This document shows, piece by piece, positions 1-8,005 of a stretch of DNA of 42,798 bases. Positions within the stretch are counted from its first letter, which is position 1; every line of letters begins with the position of its first letter. Source of the stretch: JANMDN01 sp031376285 (GTDB lineage: Bacteria > Actinomycetota > Thermoleophilia > Miltoncostaeales > Miltoncostaeaceae); the NCBI GenBank assembly GCA_031376285.1, contig JANMDN010000029.1, forward strand, positions 1-42,798. Direction: 5' to 3'. Made by a program: the position numbers and the translations under genes. Under the pieces are notes generated by a model. It had not been told where the DNA came from and searched no databases. It saw only the letters and a program-made list of their open reading frames with translations.

Positions 1-348
1 GACGCTTGATTCCGAATTGCTGGCGGCGACCCGCTGGCTGCGACTCGTCGCGAATTCGGCGTCCTTGGTCGCCCACATATACCCGATATGCGGTCTGACA
101 CTGCGTCCTCTTGCGCGTCGGCTTGAGCCGACGCTTCAGACGGTGGGCGCACCTGGCGGTGCGTCCACCTGTGCTCGGTCTCGCTCAGCGGGTCCAGGCC
201 ACCACAATTCGGAATCAGTCATCGAGACGCGAGAGTGGAGCCTCCTGGTCAGCCGACTCAAACCGGCGCTTCGAGGCGGCGTCGGGCGACGCAGCGGAGG
301 TTGAGGTAAAGGCTCCCGCGCGGGTGTTGGCCGGTTCGACCGTCCAGA
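1..348. other. Stretch without a recognisable gene
   Basis: Reading frames are open here on the plus strand, but their translations are low-complexity and resemble no family I recognise, so I call no gene. The only structure seen is a 12-bp inverted repeat: GATTCCGAATTG at 8-19 and its exact complement at 205-216, with weaker similarity continuing inward. It could be the edge of a degenerate repeat or of a gene cut by the window start. Confidence 0.4.
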
Positions 349-1359
349 TCAGGCCGTGGCGCCGCCGTAGCGGAAGAGGAGGCCCGCCCAGGTGAGGCCC
401 CCGCCGAAGCCGATCGTCAGCACGAGCGATCCGGGTTCCAAGCGGCCCTGGTCGTCGGCCTCGGCGAGTGCCAGCGGGATGGAGCCCGACGACGTGTTCC
501 CGTAGCGGTCGAGGTTCGTCATGACCCGCTCCATCGGGATGCCGGTCTTGTTCACGGCGTGCTCGACGATCCGGAGGTTCGCCTGGTGGGGCACGAAAAG
601 GTCGATGTCCTCCGCGCCAACGCCGCCCTTTTCGAGCAGGCGAGTCACCGAGTCGACGATCGTTTTCGACGCAAACTTGAAGACCTCACGGCCATTCATC
701 CGAAGATACGGGTCGACATCCAGGCCGTCGTCGCGGCCGAGCGGGCTCCGACTCCCACCGCTCGGAACGACGAGCGAGCCGAGGTCGGGGAGCGTCCCTG
801 AGTCGACCGCGAGGACGCCATCTGCGCCCGGGCCGGGCTTCGAGGTCACGACCGCTGCCCCCGCCCCGTCGCCAAAGAGCACGCAGGTCGTACGGTCGGT
901 CCAGTCCATGAGCCCCGACATGATGTCGGCACCCACCACGAGCACGTTCCGGGCAAGGCCCGCCGCGACGGCCGCGTGTCCCTGGGCGAGTACGTAGCCG
1001 TAGCTCGCGCAGGCCGCTGAGACATCGAAGGATCCCGCCCCCGGGATCTCGAGACGCTCGCAGACGATCGACGCCGTGCTTGGGAGGGGATGGTCCGGCG
1101 TGCATGTGCCGACGATGACCATGTCGATGTCGCCGGGCTCGAGGCCGCTCTTGTCGAGCGCCCGCGCCCCGGCGATGGCGGCCAGATCACTCGTCGCCTC
1201 GCCCGCCTCGACCACGCGTCGCTCGCGGATCCCGGTCCGTTGGACGATCCACTCGTCGGTCGTGTCGACGAACTGCTCGAGATCGACGTTGGTTCGCACG
1301 GTCGCTGGGGCGTAGCCCGCGAAGGCAACGATACGGCTACGAGTCAAGGTGCCTACCAC
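349..1359 (-). CDS. fabH: 3-oxoacyl-ACP synthase III (FabH)
   Basis: Condenses an acyl-CoA starter with malonyl-ACP to begin type II fatty acid synthesis in the cytoplasm. The 336-residue product has normal family length. The catalytic triad is visible: Cys117 in SAACASYG, His258 in VPHQAN and Asn288 in RYGNTSSG, with the glycine-rich C-terminal IGFGGGLTWAG. I place the start at GTG 1359, because upstream codons give a basic, non-homologous extension that would run into the divergent DUF1800 gene. A TACGGT hexamer about 9 nt before this GTG would fit a leaderless transcript. A TTG at 1347 is an alternative start. No other fab genes are adjacent, so it may serve a specialised starter unit or simply be a dispersed housekeeping gene. 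Confidence 0.93.
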   Translation of the reverse strand: MVGTLTRSRIVAFAGYAPATVRTNVDLEQFVDTTDEWIVQRTGIRERRVVEAGEATSDLAAIAGARALDKSGLEPGDIDMVIVGTCTPDHPLPSTASIVCERLEIPGAGSFDVSAACASYGYVLAQGHAAVAAGLARNVLVVGADIMSGLMDWTDRTTCVLFGDGAGAAVVTSKPGPGADGVLAVDSGTLPDLGSLVVPSGGSRSPLGRDDGLDVDPYLRMNGREVFKFASKTIVDSVTRLLEKGGVGAEDIDLFVPHQANLRIVEHAVNKTGIPMERVMTNLDRYGNTSSGSIPLALAEADDQGRLEPGSLVLTIGFGGGLTWAGLLFRYGGATA

Positions 1360-1445
1360 AGTCCCGGAACCGTACCCGACCCCTCGGCGTGACGGAGGAG
1401 CATTAACGAAGCCCCGTGACCTGCCGATAAGGCAAACGAGGCATC

Positions 1446-1462
1446 TCGACCGCAACGGTCGA
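1446..1462. promoter_or_regulatory. Small inverted repeat before first DUF1800 gene
   Basis: TCGACCG-caa-CGGTCGA is a perfect 7-bp inverted repeat in the 112-bp gap between fabH and the DUF1800 gene, ending 9 nt before the ATG at 1472. It could be an operator or a translation-modulating hairpin; no ribosome-binding site separates it from the start codon. Confidence 0.3.
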
Positions 1463-1471
1463 CGCGCTCGC

Positions 1472-2821
1472 ATGGCAAGGAGGCCGACGATTCCGCGCAA
1501 GGCAACACCCGCCCTCACAAGGCTCCGCATCGAGCGGCTCTACTGGCGCGCGGGTTTTGGGGCGACCCCGCGTGAGCTTAAACGCCTTGTTCCGCTGGGC
1601 CTTGCCGCCGCCGTTGACGAGCTGCTTGCGCCGCCGCGCGGGACGATCCTCGAGGCGGGCCCGACGCCGAGCTTCGAGGGTAAATCGCTCGATCCGGAAA
1701 ACGAGTGGAGCCACGACGTCCTCTGGTGGCTGGATCGCGCGGTCAGGGCCAGGCATCAACTCGTTGAGCGGATGACGCTGAACCTCCACGACCACTTTGC
1801 GACGTCCAACGAAAAGGTCGGCGACGTCAAGCTGATGATGGCCCAGTACCGGACACTGCGAAGGCACGCGCTCGGGAGCTTCCGCGAGCTGAGTCACGCC
1901 ATGCTTGAGGATCACGCGCTGCAGCAGTTCCTCGACCTAATCGGATCCAACCAAGAGTCGCCGAACGAGAACTTCGCCCGTGAGTTCTTCGAGCTCTTCA
2001 CGCTCGGTGTGAACAACGGCTACACCGAGACCGACATCCGCGAGGCCGCCCGCGCGCTCACCGGGTTCACCTTCGACTGGGAGTCCAAGCAGTACGGCTT
2101 CGACACCGCCCGCCACGACCGCGGCGTTAAGCGAATCTTCGGCAAGAAGGGGCGCTTCGAGCCGAAGGACGTCGTCGATCTCGCAATCGATCATCCTCGC
2201 CACGCGCCCTACATCTGCGGAAAGCTCTGGGGGTATTTCTCGCCGGAGCGGTGTCCGAAGGACGCGATGACGCGCATGGTTGCCGCCTACCGTGGCTCGA
2301 AAACGCAGCTTCGCCCCGTGGTGCGAATCATCCTCACCCACCCGGCCTTCTACGCGAACCTCGACGAGCCGAACCACGTCAAGCCACCGTTTGTCTACGT
2401 CGCCGGAATGCTCCGGCGTACCGGGCGCACGGTCGACTCCGACAACTGGGGCTGGATGCTGAGCGAGATGGGCCAGCGCCCCTTCTACCCGCCGAACGTG
2501 TCGGGTTGGGAGCAAAACGATGCATGGCTTGCGACCAACACGATCCGCTCACGCTTTCAGGCGGCCGCGAGCCTGATCTCGAAGTCGATCGAAGACGGCG
2601 ACGTTCCGAAGACACAGACGCCGGCCCAAGCCGTGCAGGACGCGCTGCGGGCAACGGGCGATCCGTGGATCAGTCCGAAGACCCGAGATGCCCTCTACGC
2701 CTTCGCGGCCCGCAGCGTCGTGGGGAAGGATGACGAATGGGAGTGGAAGCACTACTACGCCGAGCGCCAACGGGTTCTTCGCCATGTTCTGCTGGCTGGC
2801 CCCGACGCACAGGTCTCCTGA
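1472..2821 (+). CDS. DUF1800 family protein, copy 1
   Basis: A 449-residue DUF1800 protein of unknown biochemical role; in many bacteria these genes sit directly before a DUF1501 gene, as here. Conserved stretches include RLYWRAGFGATP near the N-terminus, HDHFATSNEKVGDVKLM, SPNENFAREFFELFTLG and FYPPNVSGWEQNDAWL. I chose ATG 1472 because the following residues (MARRPTIP) line up with the conserved N-terminal region of the second copy at 8494-9825; the longer frame from 1349 adds residues with no counterpart there. No signal peptide is visible. The DUF1501 gene begins one base after its stop, so the two are surely co-translated. The two copies look clearly homologous throughout but are diverged, so the duplication is not recent. 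Confidence 0.9.
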   Translation: MARRPTIPRKATPALTRLRIERLYWRAGFGATPRELKRLVPLGLAAAVDELLAPPRGTILEAGPTPSFEGKSLDPENEWSHDVLWWLDRAVRARHQLVERMTLNLHDHFATSNEKVGDVKLMMAQYRTLRRHALGSFRELSHAMLEDHALQQFLDLIGSNQESPNENFAREFFELFTLGVNNGYTETDIREAARALTGFTFDWESKQYGFDTARHDRGVKRIFGKKGRFEPKDVVDLAIDHPRHAPYICGKLWGYFSPERCPKDAMTRMVAAYRGSKTQLRPVVRIILTHPAFYANLDEPNHVKPPFVYVAGMLRRTGRTVDSDNWGWMLSEMGQRPFYPPNVSGWEQNDAWLATNTIRSRFQAAASLISKSIEDGDVPKTQTPAQAVQDALRATGDPWISPKTRDALYAFAARSVVGKDDEWEWKHYYAERQRVLRHVLLAGPDAQVS

Positions 2822-2822
2822 C

Positions 2823-4205
2823 GTGAGCAGGCGCGGCTGCAACGACTGGCACAGCACCCGCCAAGCGCTCTTCGGGCGGGGGGCGCAGGAGCTCGTGCCC
2901 GTTCCGGCAGAGGTGATGACAAGTGGCCTCTCCGCGTTCGAGCGCTCAGGTGGACTGACCCGCCGAAACGTTCTCGCCGGTGGCGTTGGCCTGTTCCTCG
3001 CTGCGTCCGGGATGGGTGGCTTGTCTTCGAAGCGGCTCCTCGAGGCCGCGGCAGCCCAAGCCGCCGAGGATCCAAACGGCAAGATCCTTGTCCTGATCCA
3101 TCAGGACGGGGGGAATGACGGGTTGAACACCCTCGTCCCGCTCGCCGATCCGAGGTACCGCGAGCTGAGGTCGCGCATCGGGATTGCGCCCGCGACGACC
3201 CTGGCGCTTCCGGGAGTGACCGACTTCGGCTGGCATCCGGCGCTCACGGGTCTGAAGGAACTCTACGATGCCGGCAAGGTCGCGGTGCTCCCATCGGTCG
3301 ACTTCGCAAACCCCGACCAGTCGCATTTCAACTCGGCCGGCTACTGGCGCAGCGGGATCGTCGGGAAGGCTCCCGACCGAACCGGCTGGCTGGGCCGGAC
3401 GATGGACCTCATCGGCACACCTGAGAACGCCCTGCAGGCGGTGAGCGTCACCTACAGCCTCGACCCGGTGCTCCTCTCAAAGCGCGCGGCGGTCGGCACC
3501 GTCTATGACCCAAGCGACTTCGGCTTCTGGATACCCGATGTCTGGAGCGAGGATGCCTTCCTTCCGCTCTACCGGCAGATCTCCCAGGGCGCGCGCGGGA
3601 GTGGCCACGTCGCGGCACAGGCCGCCTACCGAAACGCGATCACGATGCGCGACCGGCTCCGACCGCTGCACGTCGACGACGAGCACCCTGCGGCGCCGAC
3701 GCCCCGCGAGTACCCGGACTCCAGCCTCGGCAAGGGGCTGAAGAACCTCTCGCGGATGCTCGCCGCTGGCCTGGGAACGCGCGTCGCCACGGTCTCGAGC
3801 GGTGGCGGGTACGACACCCACGACGACCAACCGGGCAAGCACGCGGATCTCCTGAAGGATCTCGGAGACTCCCTCGCGGCATGGCAGGCCGACCTCGACT
3901 CGAAGGGCCTTGCCGACCGGGTGATCACCATGGTTTGGAGCGAGTTCGGGCGTCGGGCCGAGGACAACGAGTCGATGGGAACCGACCACGGCGCAGGCGG
4001 ACTCGTCCTGGTCGTCGGCAACAAGGCCAAGGGCGGTATCCAGAGCGAGTTCCCGGGCCTCGGCCGTCTCGACGAGGACGGAAACCTCCTCGTGTCGACG
4101 GAGTTCCGGACGGTCTACGCGAGCCTGCTCGAGTCCTGGATGGGCGTCGAGGCCGCGAAAATCCTCCCTGGCATCGACGCCCGACGGCTACCGCTCATCG
4201 CCTAG
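2823..4205 (+). CDS. DUF1501 family exported protein, copy 1
   Basis: A 460-residue DUF1501 protein, a family placed by fold in the alkaline phosphatase/sulfatase superfamily but without an established substrate. The N-terminus carries a twin-arginine-like signal: GGLTRRNVLAGGVG with the arginine pair at residues 47-48, followed by a hydrophobic run and Ala-rich segment. Family motifs are HQDGGNDGLNTLVPL, FANPDQSHFNS, GGYDTHDDQ and GTDHGAGG, whose His and Asp residues are likely metal ligands. GTG 2823, one base after the DUF1800 stop, is in frame and gives the same N-terminal pattern as copy 2 (RRGC-DWH). The gene is followed directly by hairpin 4213-4252, a plausible terminator. The last 22 codons recur twice downstream as fossils. 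Confidence 0.9.
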   Translation: MSRRGCNDWHSTRQALFGRGAQELVPVPAEVMTSGLSAFERSGGLTRRNVLAGGVGLFLAASGMGGLSSKRLLEAAAAQAAEDPNGKILVLIHQDGGNDGLNTLVPLADPRYRELRSRIGIAPATTLALPGVTDFGWHPALTGLKELYDAGKVAVLPSVDFANPDQSHFNSAGYWRSGIVGKAPDRTGWLGRTMDLIGTPENALQAVSVTYSLDPVLLSKRAAVGTVYDPSDFGFWIPDVWSEDAFLPLYRQISQGARGSGHVAAQAAYRNAITMRDRLRPLHVDDEHPAAPTPREYPDSSLGKGLKNLSRMLAAGLGTRVATVSSGGGYDTHDDQPGKHADLLKDLGDSLAAWQADLDSKGLADRVITMVWSEFGRRAEDNESMGTDHGAGGLVLVVGNKAKGGIQSEFPGLGRLDEDGNLLVSTEFRTVYASLLESWMGVEAAKILPGIDARRLPLIA

Positions 4206-4212
4206 AGCGACC

Positions 4213-4252
4213 CCTTGACTGTCAAAAACAGGGGTCTTCTTGACAGTCAAGG
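4213..4252. repeat. Hairpin element, copy 1
   Basis: CCTTGACTGTCAA at 4213-4225 pairs perfectly with TTGACAGTCAAGG at 4240-4252 (13-bp arms, AT-rich upper stem). Each arm itself contains the odd palindrome TGACNGTCA. It starts 8 nt after the DUF1501 stop and is followed by a second small palindrome, GTTG-tcg-CAAC. It may act as a terminator, but it belongs to a family with other copies at 4371, 4539 and 16154. Confidence 0.8.
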
Positions 4253-4271
4253 AGTTGTCGCAACGTGCGGG

Positions 4272-4336
4272 ATGGGCGTCGAAGCGGCGAAAATCCCCCC
4301 TGCATCGACGCCCGACGGCCCCCGCTCATCGCCTAG
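4272..4336 (+). pseudogene. Fossil DUF1501 gene 3' end, first
   Basis: These 65 bases match the last 66 bases of the DUF1501 gene at 4140-4205, including the stop codon, but lack one base (ATCCCCCCTGCATC against ATCCTCCCTGGCATC), which breaks the frame. Several other differences are third-position changes. Nothing of the gene body remains upstream; the preceding bases are the tail of the hairpin element. Confidence 0.75.
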
Positions 4337-4370
4337 AGCGGCCAGAGCGGCCCCTTGACTTGAGCGGCCC

Positions 4371-4408
4371 CTTGACTGTCAAGAACAGGGGTCTTTCTGA
4401 CAGTCAAG
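4371..4408. repeat. Hairpin element, copy 2
   Basis: CTTGACTGTCA at 4371-4381 pairs with TGACAGTCAAG at 4398-4408. The upper stem is less perfect than in the other copies. Short tandem duplications flank it: GAGCGGCCCCTTGACT is doubled just before it, and AGAAGTTGTCGCAACG is doubled just after it. Confidence 0.75.
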
Positions 4409-4444
4409 AAGTTGTCGCAACGAGAAGTTGTCGCAACGTGCGGG

Positions 4445-4510
4445 ATGGGAGTCGAAGCGGCGAAAATCCTTCCTGGCATCGACGCGCGTCGGTTACCGCT
4501 CATCGCCTAG
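4445..4510 (+). pseudogene. Fossil DUF1501 gene 3' end, second
   Basis: This 66-base copy of the DUF1501 3' end would encode exactly the same C-terminus as copy 1, from the Met of MGVEAAKILPG to the stop. I count seven base differences (GGC/GGA, GAG/GAA, GCC/GCG, CTC/CTT, GCC/GCG, CGA/CGT, CTA/TTA), and all are synonymous. That pattern means the segment diverged while part of a functional, selected gene, so it is the remains of a third paralogue rather than a fresh tandem duplication. No gene body lies upstream. Confidence 0.75.
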
Positions 4511-4549
4511 AGCGACCCCTTGACTGCGCCTAGAGCGACCCCTTGACTG
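4504..4549. repeat. 23-bp tandem duplication at hairpin base
   Basis: The 23 bases at 4504-4526 (from CGCCTAGAGCG to CTTGACTG) are repeated exactly at 4527-4549. The duplicated unit covers the fossil stop codon and the left foot of hairpin copy 3. This is typical of replication slippage or template switching at a hairpin. Confidence 0.85.
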
Positions 4550-4582
4550 TCAAAAACAGGGGTCTTTTTGACAGTCAAGGGG
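4539..4582. terminator. Hairpin element, copy 3; bidirectional terminator
   Basis: The strongest hairpin of the window: CCCCTTGACTGTCAAAAA at 4539-4556 pairs perfectly with TTTTTGACAGTCAAGGGG at 4565-4582 (18 bp), with loop CAGGGGTC. It lies 18 nt beyond the stop of the minus-strand BMP gene and downstream of the plus-strand DUF1501 gene, so it is well placed to terminate both. The T-run is inside the stem rather than after it, which is not the classical design. Confidence 0.65.
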
Positions 4583-4600
4583 TTGTCGCAACGTGCGGCA

Positions 4601-5683
4601 TCAGCCGCTCTTGGGGATCTCGCCCTCCACGCCGTCGACGAGCCAGCTCCAACCAAGGGCGTCCTTCAAGGGCATGACCTTCCCCGCAGGGACACGCATC
4701 GCTCCGGTCTGGTCCCGGATCGGCCCCGAGAGGGGGTTGAAGGCGCCGCTGAGGATCGCTGCCCGCTTCTGGGCCACACGCTTCGCCGTGTCGCCTGGTG
4801 CGAGCGGCGAAACCGGCGCGAGCCCGATCATTCCTCCACGCATGTCGCCATAGAAGCTGTCGGGCTTCCACTTGCCGTCGAGGGCCGCTCTCACGCGACG
4901 CACGTAGTACGGCCCCCAGTCCCAGACCGGAGCGGTCAGAAACGCCTTCGGCGCAAAGCGCCGCATGTCCGAGTCGTAGCCCACCCAGAGCTTGCCGCGG
5001 CTCTGGGCGATCTCGCCCGTGGCCGGTGAGTCCTGATGCTGGGCCAGGACGTCGGCGCCCCCGTCGATGAGCTTCGAGGCTGTCGTGCGCTCGAGCTCGG
5101 GGTAGAACCAGCTGAAGGTCCAGGCCACTCGGATCTTCGCCTTCGGGTTGACCGACCGGGCGCCGAGGGCGAACGCATTCAACCCTCGCACGACCTCCGG
5201 GATCGGGAACGCCGCGACGTAACCGATGGTATTCGACTTGGTTGCCCGTCCCGCCACCATCCCGGACAGGTAGCGAGCCTCTTCCATCGCACCGAAGTAA
5301 TTCCCCATGTTTGGCGCCGACTTGAAACCAGAGGCGTGCTCGAAACGCACACGGGGGAACTCCTTGGCGACCGTCAACGTCGGATCCATGAAGCCGAACG
5401 ACGTCGTGAATATCAGATCATTCTTCTTCGCCAACTGGCGAATTACATAGGTTGCTTCCTCCGTGGCGCCGTCGAGCGTCGATGCGCGAGTGATTCGAAC
5501 CCGACTCCCAAGGGCGTGCTTGACTGCGCGGACACCTTCGTTGTGTTGATAGGTCCATCCGCCATCGCCTGGCGTACCCGTATAGACGAAGGCGACCCGG
5601 ATCGGCTCCCCAGCGGCCATCGAGGCGACTGAGAACGATGTCAACCCGGCTGCTAGAAACGCCAGAATCGTGCGACTGCGCAT
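4601..5683 (-). CDS. BMP-family substrate-binding protein
   Basis: A 360-residue protein of the basic membrane protein family (PnrA/Med-like), which binds nucleosides or related ligands for ABC importers. An N-terminal signal peptide (residues 1-25, MRSRTILAFLAAGL then SMAAGEP) has an Ala-X-Ala-type site and no lipobox cysteine. The domain starts RVAFVYTGTPGDGGWTYQHN and continues with FTTSFGFMDPT, IGYVAAFPIPEV and GGADVLAQHQD. ATG 5683 has a clear ribosome-binding site, AGGAG at 5692-5696 (complement), 8 nt upstream. No ATPase or permease gene adjoins it, so it must share a transporter encoded elsewhere or act as a sensor. Ligand unknown. Confidence 0.88.
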   Translation of the reverse strand: MRSRTILAFLAAGLTSFSVASMAAGEPIRVAFVYTGTPGDGGWTYQHNEGVRAVKHALGSRVRITRASTLDGATEEATYVIRQLAKKNDLIFTTSFGFMDPTLTVAKEFPRVRFEHASGFKSAPNMGNYFGAMEEARYLSGMVAGRATKSNTIGYVAAFPIPEVVRGLNAFALGARSVNPKAKIRVAWTFSWFYPELERTTASKLIDGGADVLAQHQDSPATGEIAQSRGKLWVGYDSDMRRFAPKAFLTAPVWDWGPYYVRRVRAALDGKWKPDSFYGDMRGGMIGLAPVSPLAPGDTAKRVAQKRAAILSGAFNPLSGPIRDQTGAMRVPAGKVMPLKDALGWSWLVDGVEGEIPKSG

Positions 5684-6097
5684 ATATGTAACTCCTGTGC
5701 CGGGATCTCAGCAGGGTGCGCGAGCCGTGAAGGCAAGTCACGTACGCCGCGCAAGATGACTACTCCTCGCGAGAGGCCGATACCAGCGCGCCGCGGGCGG
5801 GACCGCAAAAGACCCCTCCATCGTTCAGTACCAACTGGTCCAGGGGCAGGTGAAAACCCCCCAGGCGTCGCGTCAACCTGACAAACCGACGAAACTAACC
5901 TTCTCAAGCACGCGCTTGCGCGCATTCACAACGCTCATGAGAACAAGGCGCTCGAACGGTTGATCCCGCGCAACCTGAATTCGACGAAGCGCCGAAACCG
6001 GCCCGGCTCACGCTGGCGGAATCGGCCTCACCCTGTCGCCTGCCGATCGCAGGTGGCGTCCTGGCGCGGGATCACCTTCCTCCGACAGGAGCAGCAG
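5684..6097. other. Divergent intergenic region
   Basis: A 414-bp gap between the divergent BMP gene and the NitT-like lipoprotein gene. It must hold both promoters. I looked for purine and TPP riboswitch signatures because of the flanking binding proteins and recognised none. Ribosome-binding sites AGGAG (complement, 5692-5696) and AGGAG (6087-6091) serve the two genes. No gene is supported in between. Confidence 0.5.
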
Positions 6098-7126
6098 ATG
6101 CAACGACGACGCAGGCCCCGATTGCTCGCGGGTCTTCTCGCGGCGGGCCTGATTGCGACGACGATCGGGTGCGCTGGCGCCGGGCAGACCGCCAAGGCGC
6201 CGGACGTAAACGTTTCGATTCAGGGTCGACCCGAAGGTGGCACGGTTCGGTTGGCAACGGGTGCGTGGCTCGGCTACGCGCCGTGGTTCATCGCCGAGCG
6301 CAAGCGGATGTTTCAGCGCGAGGGCCTCGACGGTGTCCAGCTTCGCCTCTTCCACTCCTCCGCTTCGATCGGCGGATCGCTCTTCACCGGCCAGGCCGAC
6401 GTCGCAACCCTGCCGAGTCACACGGCGCTTCGCCTGGCCGCCCAGGGCGCGCCGATCACGATCGTTTTGCAGCTTGACCAGAGCCGCGGCGCGGAGACGC
6501 TGATCGTCTCGAAGGGTATCTCGACCCTTGCGGACCTCAAAGGCAAGCGAATCGCCTACGAGGAGCTGACGCGCAGCGACCTGCTGCTTCGCACCGCGCT
6601 TGCGCAGAGCGGCCTTTCGATCAGCGACGTGCGCGTCGTTCCGGAGGTCGCGTCTGACGCCGACGGCGCTCGCCGTGCTGGTCAGGCCGACGCCGCCGTC
6701 ACCTCCGAGCCCTACTCCAGCGCGGCGCTCCTGAGCGACAACGGCGCGAAGGTACTTCTTGATGACACCACGCAGCCGGGCCTGCTGAGCGACTGCTTGG
6801 TTGTGCGCAACGACTTCCTCGCCAAGAACCCAGGCAAAGTGGCCGCACTCATCCGCGCCTGGCAAGACGGAGTGTCGGCTCTTGAGGATGACCCCACGTC
6901 GTCTCGACGTCTTGTCGAGGAGGTCCTCGGCCGAAAGGTCGACGCGGCAGCGTATGCGCGGCTCCGCATCCTGGGTAGCGCCGAGAACGCGAGCTTCCTC
7001 GGCTCGCGCTACGTCACCGAGCTCGGTGTCATCAAGCGCGCCGCGGCGGCGGCTGGAATCGTCGAGGGTCCGGTTGACGAGCGAGCGCTCGTCGACGATC
7101 GATTCGTGAAGGAGGCGACATCGTGA
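6098..7126 (+). CDS. NitT/TauT-like substrate-binding lipoprotein
   Basis: A 342-residue periplasmic-type binding protein of the NMT1/SsuA-like class (nitrate, sulfonate, thiamine-precursor and related ligands). It begins with a basic n-region and hydrophobic core ending in TTIGCAG, so Cys25 is probably lipidated. The fold signature is LATGAWLGYAPWFIAERKRM, then DVATLPSHTALRLAAQG, DLKGKRIAYEEL and AAVTSEPYSSAAL. ATG 6098 was chosen over an upstream in-frame start because AGGAG lies 6 nt before it and the signal peptide begins there. It overlaps the next gene by 4 nt (GTGA). No cognate permease or ATPase is nearby; the ligand cannot be named from sequence. Confidence 0.85.
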   Translation: MQRRRRPRLLAGLLAAGLIATTIGCAGAGQTAKAPDVNVSIQGRPEGGTVRLATGAWLGYAPWFIAERKRMFQREGLDGVQLRLFHSSASIGGSLFTGQADVATLPSHTALRLAAQGAPITIVLQLDQSRGAETLIVSKGISTLADLKGKRIAYEELTRSDLLLRTALAQSGLSISDVRVVPEVASDADGARRAGQADAAVTSEPYSSAALLSDNGAKVLLDDTTQPGLLSDCLVVRNDFLAKNPGKVAALIRAWQDGVSALEDDPTSSRRLVEEVLGRKVDAAAYARLRILGSAENASFLGSRYVTELGVIKRAAAAAGIVEGPVDERALVDDRFVKEATS

Positions 7127-8001
7127 GCGAGCTGCAAGAGCACCCGAACGCCGGCAATCGTAGCGGGCGTCGCGCCCTCCTCTGGGGAGGCGGCGCCGTC
7201 GCGCTCGCCGGCCTTTGCGCGGTCGCGGTTGTGGCGCTCAGAGGTGGCGACGGGTCGGGTCCGACTGGGTCGCAGTCGAGCGACGCCCGCACCGGGCCGC
7301 ACAAGCTCGGGCTGAACGTTCGCCTCGACCCGCGCGGTCGCACCGTGTCGGTGCGGGGCACGCTCCCGTCCGCCGCACAGGCCGACCTTGTGCGATCGGC
7401 GGCCTACGGGATCGACAGCGAGGCAACGATCGATCTGACGGCTCCAGATGGCGCGACGGCGACCGGCTCACAGGAGCGCTCCGTCGGTCAGCTCGTGGCT
7501 CTGATGTCGGCGCTTCCTTCGCACATGTCGACCGCTGAGGTCACGCTGAACGACATTGCGCTGACCGTTATCGGCGACTCGCGAGGGCGGAGCACGAAGG
7601 CCGACATGGCGCGCCTGTTCGACCGAATGGAAGCGAGCGGCATCTACGTTCGGCGAAACATCGCGGTGCCGTGCAAGACGTCCGCCGCGGCGTGCCTTGG
7701 CATCGAGGTCGAGCGCTCGATCGGGCCGTCCGGTGTGCGCTTTGACGCGGGAAGCTCAGCTCTCAGCGGGGTTGGCTACGAGGCGGTCGAGGACGTGTCG
7801 TTCCTGCTCGGAGCAAACCCTGGGGTGAGGGTCGTCGTCGTCGGCCGTGCACGTGCCACGGGCGGGCCTCAGCGGCTCGCCAAGGCCCGAGCGGACGAGG
7901 TGGCGGCGGTCATCACCGACCACGAGATCGACCCGTCGCGGGTGACGGTGCGAACCGCTCCGGGCGGTGGGGATCGGGTCGAGATCTCGCTTTCAGCGTA
8001 A
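7123..8001 (+). CDS. Membrane-anchored OmpA-like protein
   Basis: A 292-residue protein with a short cytoplasmic N-terminus, one transmembrane segment at about residues 18-40 (ALLWGGGAVALAGLCAVAVV) and an extracytoplasmic remainder. Residues about 190-290 resemble an OmpA/MotB C-terminal domain: VRFDAGSSALSGVGYEAV, a VVVVGRARATGG strand-turn, then RLAKARADEVAAVI and a final strand. Such domains often bind peptidoglycan, but the usual NxxLSxxRA motif is not well kept (QRLAKARAD instead), so binding is uncertain. The middle part may contain BON-like strands. GTG 7123 overlaps the upstream stop as GTGA, indicating coupled translation with the lipoprotein. Confidence 0.7.
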   Translation: MSELQEHPNAGNRSGRRALLWGGGAVALAGLCAVAVVALRGGDGSGPTGSQSSDARTGPHKLGLNVRLDPRGRTVSVRGTLPSAAQADLVRSAAYGIDSEATIDLTAPDGATATGSQERSVGQLVALMSALPSHMSTAEVTLNDIALTVIGDSRGRSTKADMARLFDRMEASGIYVRRNIAVPCKTSAAACLGIEVERSIGPSGVRFDAGSSALSGVGYEAVEDVSFLLGANPGVRVVVVGRARATGGPQRLAKARADEVAAVITDHEIDPSRVTVRTAPGGGDRVEISLSA

Positions 8002-8005
8002 GCCT

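Noticed and set aside
4240..4533. 97-codon frame across the hairpin patch
   Set aside because: It reads through hairpins and gene-tail fossils in the wrong frame; repeats in the peptide merely mirror repeats in the DNA.
5684..6097. Possible riboswitch between two binding-protein genes
   Set aside because: No purine, TPP or other conserved riboswitch core could be recognised on either strand.
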